This document shows, in pieces, positions 17,491 through 25,727 of a stretch of 64,000 nucleotides of DNA; position 1 is the first letter of the stretch, and each line of letters opens with the position of its first letter. A program made the position numbers and the translations under genes. The notes beneath the pieces are model-generated. The model made no database searches. It was not told the DNA's origin and was given only the letters and a program-made list of their open reading frames with translations. Source of the DNA: Sphingobacterium gobiense. GTDB lineage: Bacteria; Bacteroidota; Bacteroidia; Sphingobacteriales; Sphingobacteriaceae. Location of the stretch: positions 38,680 to 102,679 of the forward strand of contig NZ_PVBS01000006.1 of NCBI RefSeq assembly GCF_002980575.1, in the 5' to 3' direction.

Positions 17491-19950
17491 ATGCTAAGAT
17501 ATATTTTGCTGCTGATAATAGCTGCCGCTATACAATTTTCTTTTGCTCAGGATACATGGATACGTGTAAATCAATTAGGTTATAAATCAAAAGCAAAAAA
17601 AGTTGCAGTCTGGGTAAGTAAAAAAGACCAACCTGTCAAAACTTTTGTTGTGTTCGACGCAAAATCGAAAAAGGTGGTATTCGAAGGCAACGCATCACGG
17701 CCCTTCGGGGCATATGGTCCTTTCGTGCAATCCTACCGGCTGGATTTTTCTGCAATTGAGCAAAAGGGAGAATACATCGTTGAAGCGGGTGGTGTGCAAT
17801 CACCGATCGTCCGTATAGGGGATGGTGTTTATGACGGGACAGCTGATTTTGCTTTGCGTTACATGCGACAACAACGTACATTGTTCAATCCGTTTTTGAA
17901 GGATAGTTGTCATACCCACGACGGTTTTACGTTATATGCAGCATCGATTGGCTTGCCCGATAGTACCCGCATAGATGTGGGGGGAGGTTGGCACGATGCT
18001 TCCGATTATTTGCAATATGCTACAACATCTGCTAATGCTACATACCACTTGCTGGCTGCCTATCGGGACTTTCCATATGCTTTTACGGACTATAAGCAGG
18101 CAAACGGACTAAGTGGAGCAAACGGAATTAAGGATGTCTTGGATGAAGCGAAATGGGGATTGGATTGGTTGTTGAAGATGCATCCTGAACCCCATATGAT
18201 GTTTAATCAGATTGCTGACGATAGAGACCACGCGTCCATGCGTATGCCGGGAGAGGATCCTTTTTATGGCAGAGGCTATGAGCGACCTGTGTATTTTATT
18301 GATGGCAAGCCACAGCAAAGGGGCAAGTTCCTGAACAACACCACAGGAACAAGTTCTACGGCAGCGAAGTTTGTCGGTGCTTTTAATCTGGGAGCGGCTA
18401 TCTTCCGTGAGATAGATAAAAGTTATAGTGAAACGCTGGTCTCTAAAGCGCACACAGCCTTTAATTACGCCCATAAGAAATTGGGGGTAACACAGACCGT
18501 CTCTGTTAAGTCTCCCTATATTTATGCAGAAGAAAATTGGGTGGATGATATGGAATTGGCCTATGCGACCATGTTTAAACAGACGGGTGAGCAGCAATAC
18601 CTAGAGAAAGCGTTGAGTTTTGCTAGGGAAGAAGCAGTAACCCCCTGGATGATCCGCGATACGGCTAACCATTATCAGTATTACCCATTTATTAATCTGG
18701 GGCACTATGAACTAGCAAAATCTTTGCAAGGAGAACAACGCGAGGAAATCATTGCATATTATAAAAACGGGATAGCGGAAGTTTGGAATAGAGCAAAGCA
18801 AAATGCTTTTTTTCGAGGGATTCCCTTTATCTGGTGTAGCAACAATCTGACAGTAGCCTTTGCCATGCAATGTCTGTGGTATCAAGACTTGGCGGATGAT
18901 GCCACCTATGCGGAATTGATGCAAGCTAATATCGACTGGCTGTTTGGGACAAATCCTTGGGGAACAAGCATGGTGTATGGTTTGCCTGCCTGGGGAGACA
19001 CGCCTGTAGATCCACATTCTGCTTTCACGCATCTACATCATTATCCTATTGATGGAGGATTGGTGGATGGCCCGGTATACACCTCCATATATAATAACTT
19101 AATCGGTATACAATTGCACGAAGAAGATGAATACGAGGCATTCCAGAGCGATCTAGCCGTCTATCACGACGACTATGGAGATTATAGTACGAATGAACCC
19201 ACCATGGATGGTACGGCTTCCCTGATTTATTTATTGTCATCGCAGGAATCGTCACATCACGTAAAAGATGAATATGGAGCAGTCGTACGAGGAAATAGTG
19301 ATAAGAAACATGTCAGTCTCGTATTTACTGGCCATGATTTTAATGATGGAAAAGAAGTGATAGAGCGTACGTTGCGAAAGCAGCAAGTTAAGGCCGGCTT
19401 CTTCTTGACAGGTGACTTCCTACGGAATAAGGAGAATCATGATTTTATCGATAAGATAAAGAAAATACATTACATCGGGCCACATTCAGATAAGCACTTA
19501 CTTTATGCACCGTGGGAAAAAAGAGATAGTACGTTGATAAGTCAGGAAGATTTTCTCAAAGACATAAACGATAATTATGTCGCTCTAGCGGCCCATGGTA
19601 TTCGAAAGGAGGAAGCTGCGGTGTTTATGCCTTCCTATGAATGGTATAACCACGATATTGTCCGTTGGACGAATGCCGAGCGTGTACAGGTGGTAAATTA
19701 TACCCCGGGTTTACGAACAACAGCGGATTATACCTACCCTCAAATGGGCGCGAGGTATATATCTTCGGACAAAATTTTTGAACAATTATTGCAAACAGAG
19801 GACGAGAAAGGACTAAATGGTCATATAATTTTGATACATTTAGGCGTTGATACACGGAGGGAAGACAAGCTGTACAATCGGTTGGAAGATGTTGTTAAGA
19901 TGCTGAAGAGTAAGGGATACGAGTTTTTGCGCATCGACGAAGTGATTTAA
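17491..19950 (+). CDS. GH9 glycoside hydrolase fused to a C-terminal polysaccharide deacetylase-like (CE4/NodB) domain
   Basis: A signal peptide (to FSFAQ) precedes an Ig-like CelD_N domain (WIRVNQLGYKSKAKK, residues about 21-105). A GH9 (alpha/alpha)6 barrel follows: WHDASD with Asp169/Asp172 as likely base residues and NEP with Glu569 as likely acid. Residues about 605-819 look like a NodB fold: TGHD (613-616) in place of the usual TFDD, PHSDKH (664-669) with both metal-binding His, MPSYEW in place of RxPYG, and LIHLG near the end. Known GH9 activities include endoglucanase and exo-beta-glucosaminidase. In this setting an exo-glucosaminidase working with de-N-acetylation would be logical, but that is inference. 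The missing first Asp of TFDD may mean altered or lost deacetylase chemistry. Confidence 0.85.
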   Translation: MLRYILLLIIAAAIQFSFAQDTWIRVNQLGYKSKAKKVAVWVSKKDQPVKTFVVFDAKSKKVVFEGNASRPFGAYGPFVQSYRLDFSAIEQKGEYIVEAGGVQSPIVRIGDGVYDGTADFALRYMRQQRTLFNPFLKDSCHTHDGFTLYAASIGLPDSTRIDVGGGWHDASDYLQYATTSANATYHLLAAYRDFPYAFTDYKQANGLSGANGIKDVLDEAKWGLDWLLKMHPEPHMMFNQIADDRDHASMRMPGEDPFYGRGYERPVYFIDGKPQQRGKFLNNTTGTSSTAAKFVGAFNLGAAIFREIDKSYSETLVSKAHTAFNYAHKKLGVTQTVSVKSPYIYAEENWVDDMELAYATMFKQTGEQQYLEKALSFAREEAVTPWMIRDTANHYQYYPFINLGHYELAKSLQGEQREEIIAYYKNGIAEVWNRAKQNAFFRGIPFIWCSNNLTVAFAMQCLWYQDLADDATYAELMQANIDWLFGTNPWGTSMVYGLPAWGDTPVDPHSAFTHLHHYPIDGGLVDGPVYTSIYNNLIGIQLHEEDEYEAFQSDLAVYHDDYGDYSTNEPTMDGTASLIYLLSSQESSHHVKDEYGAVVRGNSDKKHVSLVFTGHDFNDGKEVIERTLRKQQVKAGFFLTGDFLRNKENHDFIDKIKKIHYIGPHSDKHLLYAPWEKRDSTLISQEDFLKDINDNYVALAAHGIRKEEAAVFMPSYEWYNHDIVRWTNAERVQVVNYTPGLRTTADYTYPQMGARYISSDKIFEQLLQTEDEKGLNGHIILIHLGVDTRREDKLYNRLEDVVKMLKSKGYEFLRIDEVI

Positions 19951-19960
19951 TTAATAGAAT

Positions 19961-19980
19961 TTATGCATGTTTATGCGTGT
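19961..19980 (+). repeat. Tandem 10-bp direct repeat TTATGCRTGT upstream of murQ
   Basis: Two adjacent 10-mers, TTATGCATGT (19961-19970) and TTATGCGTGT (19971-19980), differ at one base and lie 47 nt before the murQ start. The same TTATGCGT word occurs at other intergenic sites in region 1. It may be a regulator-binding site. Confidence 0.4.
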
Positions 19981-20026
19981 TTTAGATTAAAATTTGCACT
20001 TTTGTGTTGGAAGTAATAGAATTTAA

Positions 20027-20842
20027 ATGGTAAGAGTTACGGAAAAGGAGTCGAACTATCAAGACTTAGATAAAATGTCGGTCAATGCGTTATTGACCAG
20101 CATGAACAAAGAAGATAAAACAGTGCCGTTGGCCGTAGAACAAGCGATTCCGCAATTGGAAGCATTGGTGAAAATTACGGTCGAGAAAATGAAAAAGGGA
20201 GGACGCTTGTTTTATATAGGGGCAGGAACGAGCGGTCGTTTAGGAATCTTGGACGCTTCGGAATGTCCACCGACTTTTGGCGTTCCGTTTGACTGGGTAA
20301 TCGGATTGATAGCTGGTGGAGATTCGGCCATCCGTAAAGCTGTGGAGTTTGCTGAAGACGATATGGAACAGGCTTGGAAAGATATGGAAGAATATGATGT
20401 CGATAAAAACGATGTGATCATCGGTGTCGCAGCCTCTGGAACGACGCCCTATGTCATTGGTGGATTGCGGCGCGCAAATGCGGAAGGACTGGTAACGGGT
20501 TGTGTGGTATGTAATAGTAGTTCACCTATCGCAGAAGAAGCACAGTATCCAGTAGAAGTGATCGTAGGTCCCGAATTTGTTACGGGATCAACACGTCTGA
20601 AATCAGGTACAGCACAAAAGCTAGTGCTCAATATGCTAAGTACTTCCGTCATGATCCAGCTTGGACGGGTAAAAGGAAACAAAATGGTCGATATGCAATT
20701 ATCTAATATCAAATTGGTTGCCCGCGGAGTACGGATGGTCATGGAAGAGACAGGTCTCGACCAAGAGGCAGCTTCGGCATTGTTGGAGCGTTATGGCAAT
20801 GTACGCAAAGCGATTGAAAGTTACCAATCTTTAAAATCTTAA
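20027..20842 (+). CDS. murQ: N-acetylmuramic acid 6-phosphate etherase MurQ
   Basis: Cytoplasmic enzyme that removes D-lactate from MurNAc-6-phosphate to give GlcNAc-6-phosphate, the key step of MurNAc catabolism and wall recycling. The SIS-domain signature is complete: NYQDLDKMSVNALLTSMNKED at the N-terminus, FYIGAGTSGRLGILDASECP with the conserved catalytic Glu at residue 79, then GLIAGGD, GVAASGTTPYVIGGL, and the GSTRLKSGTAQK phosphate-loop segment. Length is 271 aa, slightly shorter than the E. coli protein but complete at both ends. It is followed 9 nt later by a sodium/solute symporter, as in the murTKQ cluster of Tannerella forsythia, but the kinase gene is absent here. Confidence 0.95.
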   Translation: MVRVTEKESNYQDLDKMSVNALLTSMNKEDKTVPLAVEQAIPQLEALVKITVEKMKKGGRLFYIGAGTSGRLGILDASECPPTFGVPFDWVIGLIAGGDSAIRKAVEFAEDDMEQAWKDMEEYDVDKNDVIIGVAASGTTPYVIGGLRRANAEGLVTGCVVCNSSSPIAEEAQYPVEVIVGPEFVTGSTRLKSGTAQKLVLNMLSTSVMIQLGRVKGNKMVDMQLSNIKLVARGVRMVMEETGLDQEAASALLERYGNVRKAIESYQSLKS

Positions 20843-20851
20843 AAACCACGC

Positions 20852-22321
20852 ATGTCGCCAATCACACTTTTAATATTTTTGTTTGTGTACTTCGGTATAT
20901 TACTGGGCGTATCTTATTTTACATCGCGTAAAACTTCCGATAATGCTACATTCTTCGTGGCGAACAAAAACTCTAAATGGTACATGGTCGCTTTTGGGAT
21001 GATCGGGACCGCCTTATCGGGCGTGACATTTATCTCCGTTCCAGGAGCCGTAGGTGTTTCAAACTTTAGTTATTTTCAATTCGTGTTGGGGAATGCCCTT
21101 GGTTTTTTGGTGATTGCCTATGTCTTATTACCGCTGTACTATCGGATGAATCTTACTTCCATTTATACTTATTTGGAGGACAGGTTGGGGCATAAAAGCT
21201 ACAAGACAGGTGCGATGATTTTCTTGGTGTCCAGAACTATTGGATCAGCATTTCGTTTGTATTTAGTGGCCATTATTTTACAGAAATTCATTTTTGATGC
21301 GTGGAACGTGCCATTTGGTGTAACAGTAGCAGGCTGCCTGATATTGATATGGTTATACACGAACAAAGGCGGGCTTAAAACCATAATTATCACCGATATG
21401 CTCCAAACATTCTGTTTGTTGTTAGCGGTAATGCTATCGATTTATTTCATGGCCGACGGGTTGGGTATTTCTGTTTTAGACGCATTTGAGAGCGTGAAAG
21501 AAAGTTCTTATTCGCAGATTGTCGTGTGGGAAGATTTATTGGGGGATCGAAATCATTTCTGGAAGCACATCATCGGTGGTGCATTTGTAACCATTGCCAT
21601 GACTGGGCTCGACCAAGATCTGATGCAGAAAAACTTAAGCATGAAGACGATTGGTGAAGCACAGAAAAATATGCTTACGTTTACGGGAATATTTGTTGTT
21701 ATCAACTTATTCTTCTTAGCCGTCGGTGCATTGCTTTATATTTATGTGGCGGAAAAAGGGATTGATATCAGCATGTTTCGCACACCGGATTACCTCTACC
21801 CGGAGATAGCGCTAAACCACCTGTCTTTAGCAGCAGGGGTTATCTTTATGATGGGTTTAACGGCCGCAACCTTCGCCACGACCGATTCCGCTTTGACGGC
21901 ATTGACAACCTCATATTGCGTGGATTTTCTCGGATTTAATAAAACTATAGATCCGAACGCCAAAGCATTGGTGCGCAAACGGAATATCGTGCACTTGGCA
22001 TTTAGTATCGTGATGCTGCTGGTTATCTTGATATTTCGTTTATTGAACGATGATTCCGTGGTCACTGCTATTTTTACAGCGGCAAGTTATACCTATGGCC
22101 CGCTGTTAGGTCTATTTGCCTTTGGCATCCTCACCCGAAATAAGGTAAAGGATAACTTGGTGCCTTACTTCTGTATCTTATCGCCGATTTTATGGTATGT
22201 GTTAAACACGTATTACGTTATTCCGCATACAAACTATCGTATAGGCTTTGAATTGATTGTTTATAATGGGTTGACGATATTTCTGATGTTGTGGGCTACT
22301 TCGCCCGGTAAAGTGAAATAA
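20852..22321 (+). CDS. Sodium/solute symporter, probable MurNAc transporter (MurT-like)
   Basis: Inner-membrane SSS-family symporter of 489 aa with about 13 hydrophobic helices. The N-terminus reads LLIFLFVYFGILLGVSYFTS, followed by SDNATFFVANKNSKWYMVAFGMIGTALSGVTF typical of the SLC5-like core, and VLLPLYYRMNLTSIYTYLEDR, the conserved loop after TM3. It begins 9 nt after murQ, indicating co-transcription. In T. forsythia an SSS-type protein, MurT, takes up unphosphorylated MurNAc, so MurNAc or another amino sugar is the favoured substrate; this rests on gene neighbourhood. Confidence 0.85.
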   Translation: MSPITLLIFLFVYFGILLGVSYFTSRKTSDNATFFVANKNSKWYMVAFGMIGTALSGVTFISVPGAVGVSNFSYFQFVLGNALGFLVIAYVLLPLYYRMNLTSIYTYLEDRLGHKSYKTGAMIFLVSRTIGSAFRLYLVAIILQKFIFDAWNVPFGVTVAGCLILIWLYTNKGGLKTIIITDMLQTFCLLLAVMLSIYFMADGLGISVLDAFESVKESSYSQIVVWEDLLGDRNHFWKHIIGGAFVTIAMTGLDQDLMQKNLSMKTIGEAQKNMLTFTGIFVVINLFFLAVGALLYIYVAEKGIDISMFRTPDYLYPEIALNHLSLAAGVIFMMGLTAATFATTDSALTALTTSYCVDFLGFNKTIDPNAKALVRKRNIVHLAFSIVMLLVILIFRLLNDDSVVTAIFTAASYTYGPLLGLFAFGILTRNKVKDNLVPYFCILSPILWYVLNTYYVIPHTNYRIGFELIVYNGLTIFLMLWATSPGKVK

Positions 22322-22346
22322 ATTTTAATTTTGATTTCACATTAAC

Positions 22347-22354
22347 TATCTTTG
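22347..22354 (+). promoter_or_regulatory. Probable -7 element of tRNA-Val(GAC)
   Basis: TATCTTTG fits TAnnTTTG and lies 23 nt before the tRNA. No TTTG is seen at the 18-nt spacing. Confidence 0.45.
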
Positions 22355-22377
22355 AGCCACTCAAACAACTTCGATCA

Positions 22378-22452
22378 GGGAAATTAGCTCAGCTGGTTTA
22401 GAGCACTACCTCGACAAGGTAGGGGTCACTGGTTCGAACCCAGTATTTCCCA
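22378..22452 (+). tRNA. tRNA-Val (anticodon GAC)
   Basis: Cloverleaf drawn by eye: acceptor stem GGGAAAT/ATTTCCC, D arm GCTC/GAGC, anticodon stem CTACC/GGTAG with loop TCGACAA (anticodon GAC), T arm ACTGG/CCAGT with TTCGAAC loop, discriminator A. CCA is not encoded. Confidence 0.96.
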
Positions 22453-22456
22453 CAAA

Positions 22457-22486
22457 AGAGAGAGACTTTTAAAGTCTCTTTTTTTG
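22457..22486 (+). terminator. Terminator after tRNA-Val(GAC)
   Basis: An 8-bp stem (22461-22468 with 22472-22479), 3-base loop, followed by TTTTTT (22480-22485). Confidence 0.8.
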
Positions 22487-22526
22487 TTTTCACTTTTTGA
22501 TTTTTACTTTATACCTTTAGACCTAT

Positions 22527-23342
22527 ATGTATCATTTAATAGCAGAAACCGTAACCACCATTCGTCGTAAAATTGGGGATTTCTCACCAGAATTTGGCAT
22601 TATTTTGGGGACAGGCCTTGGAAAACTGGTCGAAGAAATAGACATACACTTTCAGATGATGTATTCCAATATTCCGAATTTCCCTATTTCCACCGTTGAA
22701 TTTCACAGCGGAAAATTAATTTTCGGTGTGTTGAATGGGCGTCGGATAGTAGCCATGCAAGGGCGGTTTCATTATTATGAAGGGTATGATATGCAGACGA
22801 TAACATTTCCTGTTCGGGTTATGAAAGCTTTAGGTATCCAAAAGCTATTTGTATCGAATGCATCGGGATCCCTTAGTTCCAGCATTCTCAAAGGCGACAT
22901 CGGTATCATAGAAGACCATATCAATTTACTTCCTGATAATCCGCTGCGTGGACATAATGATGATGATATGGGTCCGCGTTTTCCCGATATGAGTGTGCCA
23001 TATAACAAGGACATGATACAGCAGGCATTGGAGATCGCTGACCGTTTAAAATATAGAGCACACAAAGTTATCTACGTATCAACGACTGGCCCTAATTTGG
23101 AAACAAAAGCGGAGTATCGTTATATGCGTATCATTGGGGGCGATATTGTAGGCATGAGTACGGTGCCGGAAGTTATCGTGGCAAATCACATGAGCTTGCC
23201 GGTTTTTGCTATTTCGGTTGTGACAGACGAAGGATTTCATGCGGAGCTAAAACCGGTTTCTTTTGCCGAAATAGTGCAAGTAGCAGCAGAGGCAGAACCA
23301 AAAATGACAAAGATTCTAAAAGAATTGATAGCGTTGCAATAA
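22527..23342 (+). CDS. Purine-nucleoside phosphorylase (trimeric type)
   Basis: Cytoplasmic enzyme for phosphorolysis of purine nucleosides in the salvage pathway. The class signatures are present: IILGTGLGKLVEE (phosphate loop), FHSGKLIFGVLNGRRIVAMQ, GRFHYYEGYD, VSNASGSLS, NLLPDNPLRG and VGMSTVPEVIVANH, with VTDEG near the C-terminus. At 271 aa it has the normal length for the trimeric PNP family. It is a single gene between a tRNA terminator and a porin gene, and has no evident tie to the PULs. Confidence 0.93.
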   Translation: MYHLIAETVTTIRRKIGDFSPEFGIILGTGLGKLVEEIDIHFQMMYSNIPNFPISTVEFHSGKLIFGVLNGRRIVAMQGRFHYYEGYDMQTITFPVRVMKALGIQKLFVSNASGSLSSSILKGDIGIIEDHINLLPDNPLRGHNDDDMGPRFPDMSVPYNKDMIQQALEIADRLKYRAHKVIYVSTTGPNLETKAEYRYMRIIGGDIVGMSTVPEVIVANHMSLPVFAISVVTDEGFHAELKPVSFAEIVQVAAEAEPKMTKILKELIALQ

Positions 23343-23394
23343 ATGTCAATTTTAGCTTTATTTTTGCTCTAAGATATAGAACAAATTGGTATTG

Positions 23395-25395
23395 ATGGAC
23401 AGTTACTTGAAGAAGGTTTTCCTTTTAATTTCTTTTATCCTCGTAGCGACGACGTATGTTTCTGCACAGATGGAAGAGGAGTTTAGCAGTGCGTTGGATT
23501 CGGCTCGTGCCAAGGAAGACAATAAGAAGGACTCTGTTGTGTTTACGGCAAAATACGTGCGTTATGCTACGCTCGATATGCTAAAGAAGAGCACGCGTAC
23601 CGTACAGATTGATACTACGCACGTTAATTTTCAATATTATAACAAACAAAACGTTCCATGGGATCCTACAATTAATCTCGGGTCTTATGGCTTGGCCTCC
23701 CGCGACTTGTTGTTCAACCCGAACAAAACGATAGGTTTCCAGCCCGGATTCCATGCACTGGAAAGATATTTGATAAAATCTGATTCTATTCAATATTTTC
23801 GCGCAAGAGCGCGCTATTCCGAATTATATGCTGTAGGTTTCTTTTTCAACGATCAGGTTTTTCGGGCCCGAATAGCGCAAAATATCAATCCACAATGGAA
23901 CGTCGGTGCGGAATATTACGCCACCAATACGGATGGTTATTATTTCAATCAGGCATATAATGATCGGAAGGCGGCGGTATTTACCTGGTATGAGTCAAAA
24001 AGTCTGCGTTACAACTTGTTGATGAATGCCACATTCAATAACTTAAACTCGCCCGAAAATGGATCGGTTGTAGACCGGAATGTGTACATGCAAGATGTTT
24101 TTAAAGACACCTCCAGTATGTCCAATATGGGTTACCCAGTCAGATTGCGAGGACAGCAAGCAAATCGGCCTCACCATAAATGGAAAGACAACGGTGTCTT
24201 TCTGCGGCAATCTTACTATTTAGGTAGATTAGATACGCTAAACCAAGGAACTCCGGATATGGAGGTACGCCCTACGAATACGGTTGCACACAACTCATCT
24301 TTTCGTCAAAGGAGATTTACGTTCTTCAAAAATGAAGCGGACCCAGAGGGAGCATTCCCTTATGGCGATTTTATCCACGTGGAAGATACCACAACAGTCA
24401 CCAACATTACTAATGAATTTACCTACAGCTTTTATTTGCGAGGCAAGGGAGTATTTAAAAATGAAGCTAAACTTGATCTAGGGTTTCAGAACGACCTAAT
24501 CTGGTATAGGGATAGTCTGACGAACGAATTTTTCCAAAACAGTATGCTAAAGGGTACGCTAGGTTATCAATTTAGTGACCGTGTTCAATTGCAAGGGGAT
24601 GTAAACCAGGTTGTTGTAGGTCGTCATGCGGGGGATTTTCTGTATGAAGCGAACGCCGATATTTTGTTGAGCGAAAATGTGGGTAGGGTGCGGATCGGTG
24701 CCTACTCGCAAAATAAATCGCCAGAAATGGTGTTTAATCTGATGAACTATACGTATCATCAGTGGGATCATAGCTGGGAAAAAACCAAGACGCAAAATCT
24801 CTCTTTTGCCTACACCAACAATAAGCTTGGTTTTTCAGGTAAAGCGGAATACTTTTTAATGGATAAATACCTCTATTTTCGCGAAATCGATAACCCTGAT
24901 AATGATGAGTTATATATGCGGCAGATCACCCCGGAGCAATCTGGCAATATGAATTTATTGAAAGTCTCCGTCAGTCAGAAATTTCGTTTGGGACGCTTCC
25001 ATTTTGATAATATGGGCGTATATCAGAAAACAGATGCACAAGATGTGCTGGCCATCCCCGAATTGTATACTTGGCACAGCTTCTACTACGCCAATAAGTT
25101 ATACAACGTGATGGATTTCCGGTTGGGGACCGATGTTCGGTTCAATACGCCGTTCCGTTCGCCTTCGTACGCCATTAACGTTGGGCAATTTTACAACGAT
25201 AATGTGGGCATAGAGTATTCTACCTACCCCATCGTGGATTTTTGGTTTACGGGTAATATCGATCGTGTGAACTTATTTATCTCGTATAATTTTGCTAATC
25301 AGTTTGTTTATCCTAAGGGATATTACACGGTACGTCGTTACCCTATGCAGGATGCGAACTTACGGTTCGGGGTGTCTTGGAAGTTTTATGATTAA
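23395..25395 (+). CDS. Putative outer-membrane porin (Porin_10-like beta-barrel)
   Basis: The open frame can start at a TTG at 23386, but the ATG at 23395 gives a signal peptide (KKVFLLISFILVATTYVSAQ), so it is preferred; 666 aa. Beyond the signal the protein is rich in Tyr, Asn and Arg with alternating beta strands throughout, typical of a barrel, and ends in NLRFGVSWKFYD with an aromatic residue close to the C-terminus. There is no plug domain or TonB-box motif, so it is a passive channel rather than a SusC. Bacteroidota carry a large family of such putative porins. The gene downstream of PNP is only 52 nt away, so co-transcription is possible. Substrate unknown. Confidence 0.75.
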   Translation: MDSYLKKVFLLISFILVATTYVSAQMEEEFSSALDSARAKEDNKKDSVVFTAKYVRYATLDMLKKSTRTVQIDTTHVNFQYYNKQNVPWDPTINLGSYGLASRDLLFNPNKTIGFQPGFHALERYLIKSDSIQYFRARARYSELYAVGFFFNDQVFRARIAQNINPQWNVGAEYYATNTDGYYFNQAYNDRKAAVFTWYESKSLRYNLLMNATFNNLNSPENGSVVDRNVYMQDVFKDTSSMSNMGYPVRLRGQQANRPHHKWKDNGVFLRQSYYLGRLDTLNQGTPDMEVRPTNTVAHNSSFRQRRFTFFKNEADPEGAFPYGDFIHVEDTTTVTNITNEFTYSFYLRGKGVFKNEAKLDLGFQNDLIWYRDSLTNEFFQNSMLKGTLGYQFSDRVQLQGDVNQVVVGRHAGDFLYEANADILLSENVGRVRIGAYSQNKSPEMVFNLMNYTYHQWDHSWEKTKTQNLSFAYTNNKLGFSGKAEYFLMDKYLYFREIDNPDNDELYMRQITPEQSGNMNLLKVSVSQKFRLGRFHFDNMGVYQKTDAQDVLAIPELYTWHSFYYANKLYNVMDFRLGTDVRFNTPFRSPSYAINVGQFYNDNVGIEYSTYPIVDFWFTGNIDRVNLFISYNFANQFVYPKGYYTVRRYPMQDANLRFGVSWKFYD

Positions 25396-25552
25396 TCGAT
25401 AGCTCTTTTCTCCTTCTAAATATTCTTTGCTTCCGAACTATCGTCGGGCGGATGCCCCATGATAATATTATGATAACGCGTTAGGGCAAGATATGTATTT
25501 ATTACCCTTGTAGCCATTCTCCGCAATCTGTCATTATATTTTTCAAAAAATT

Positions 25553-25582
25553 TTTGTTTTCTAAAAAAAAGCTATATGTTTG
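25553..25582 (+). promoter_or_regulatory. Promoter of the second PUL (third SusC gene)
   Basis: TTTG (25553-25556), 18 nt, then TATGTTTG (25575-25582): an exact match to the Bacteroidota -33/-7 form. The same spacing is seen at 39248-39277 and 51561-51590. Confidence 0.75.
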
Positions 25583-25589
25583 TTTTATA

Positions 25590-25607
25590 TTAACATAGTG
25601 CGTTAAG
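25590..25607. promoter_or_regulatory. Candidate GntR operator, site in third SusC leader
   Basis: TTAACATAGTGCGTTAAG starts exactly 7 nt after the -7 box, over the expected transcription start. Arms TTAAC/GTTAA are inverted. Nearly the same sequence at the same distance is found at 39285 and 40574. Confidence 0.6.
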
Positions 25608-25689
25608 CTAATGTAGCCTTAATGCCTTGTTAATATATGATTATAAACTTTCGGAGACTTTAAAAGATAGCTTAAAATATAATTTTAAT

Positions 25690-25706
25690 CTAGATAGTGC
25701 GTAAAC
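25690..25706. promoter_or_regulatory. Second, weaker copy of the operator-like box
   Basis: CTAGATAGTGCGTAAAC shares the central ATAGTGCGT with the 25590 site, 100 nt downstream and 22 nt before the SusC ATG. A second repressor site or chance likeness. Confidence 0.35.
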
Positions 25707-25727
25707 CTATTCATGTTATAAAACGTT

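Larger units (their letters stand above)
25396..25727. other. 332-nt intergenic region before the third SusC gene
   Basis: No ORF of note. The first half (25396-25550) shows nothing I can assign; no convincing terminator follows the porin gene. The second half holds a full promoter (25553-25582), a palindrome-like box (25590-25607) and a second related box (25690-25706), and implies an untranslated leader of nearly 140 nt. Confidence 0.7.

Noticed and set aside
25396..25550. Possible small RNA or terminator after the porin gene
   Set aside because: I could not find a stable hairpin with a T run or a promoter in this stretch.
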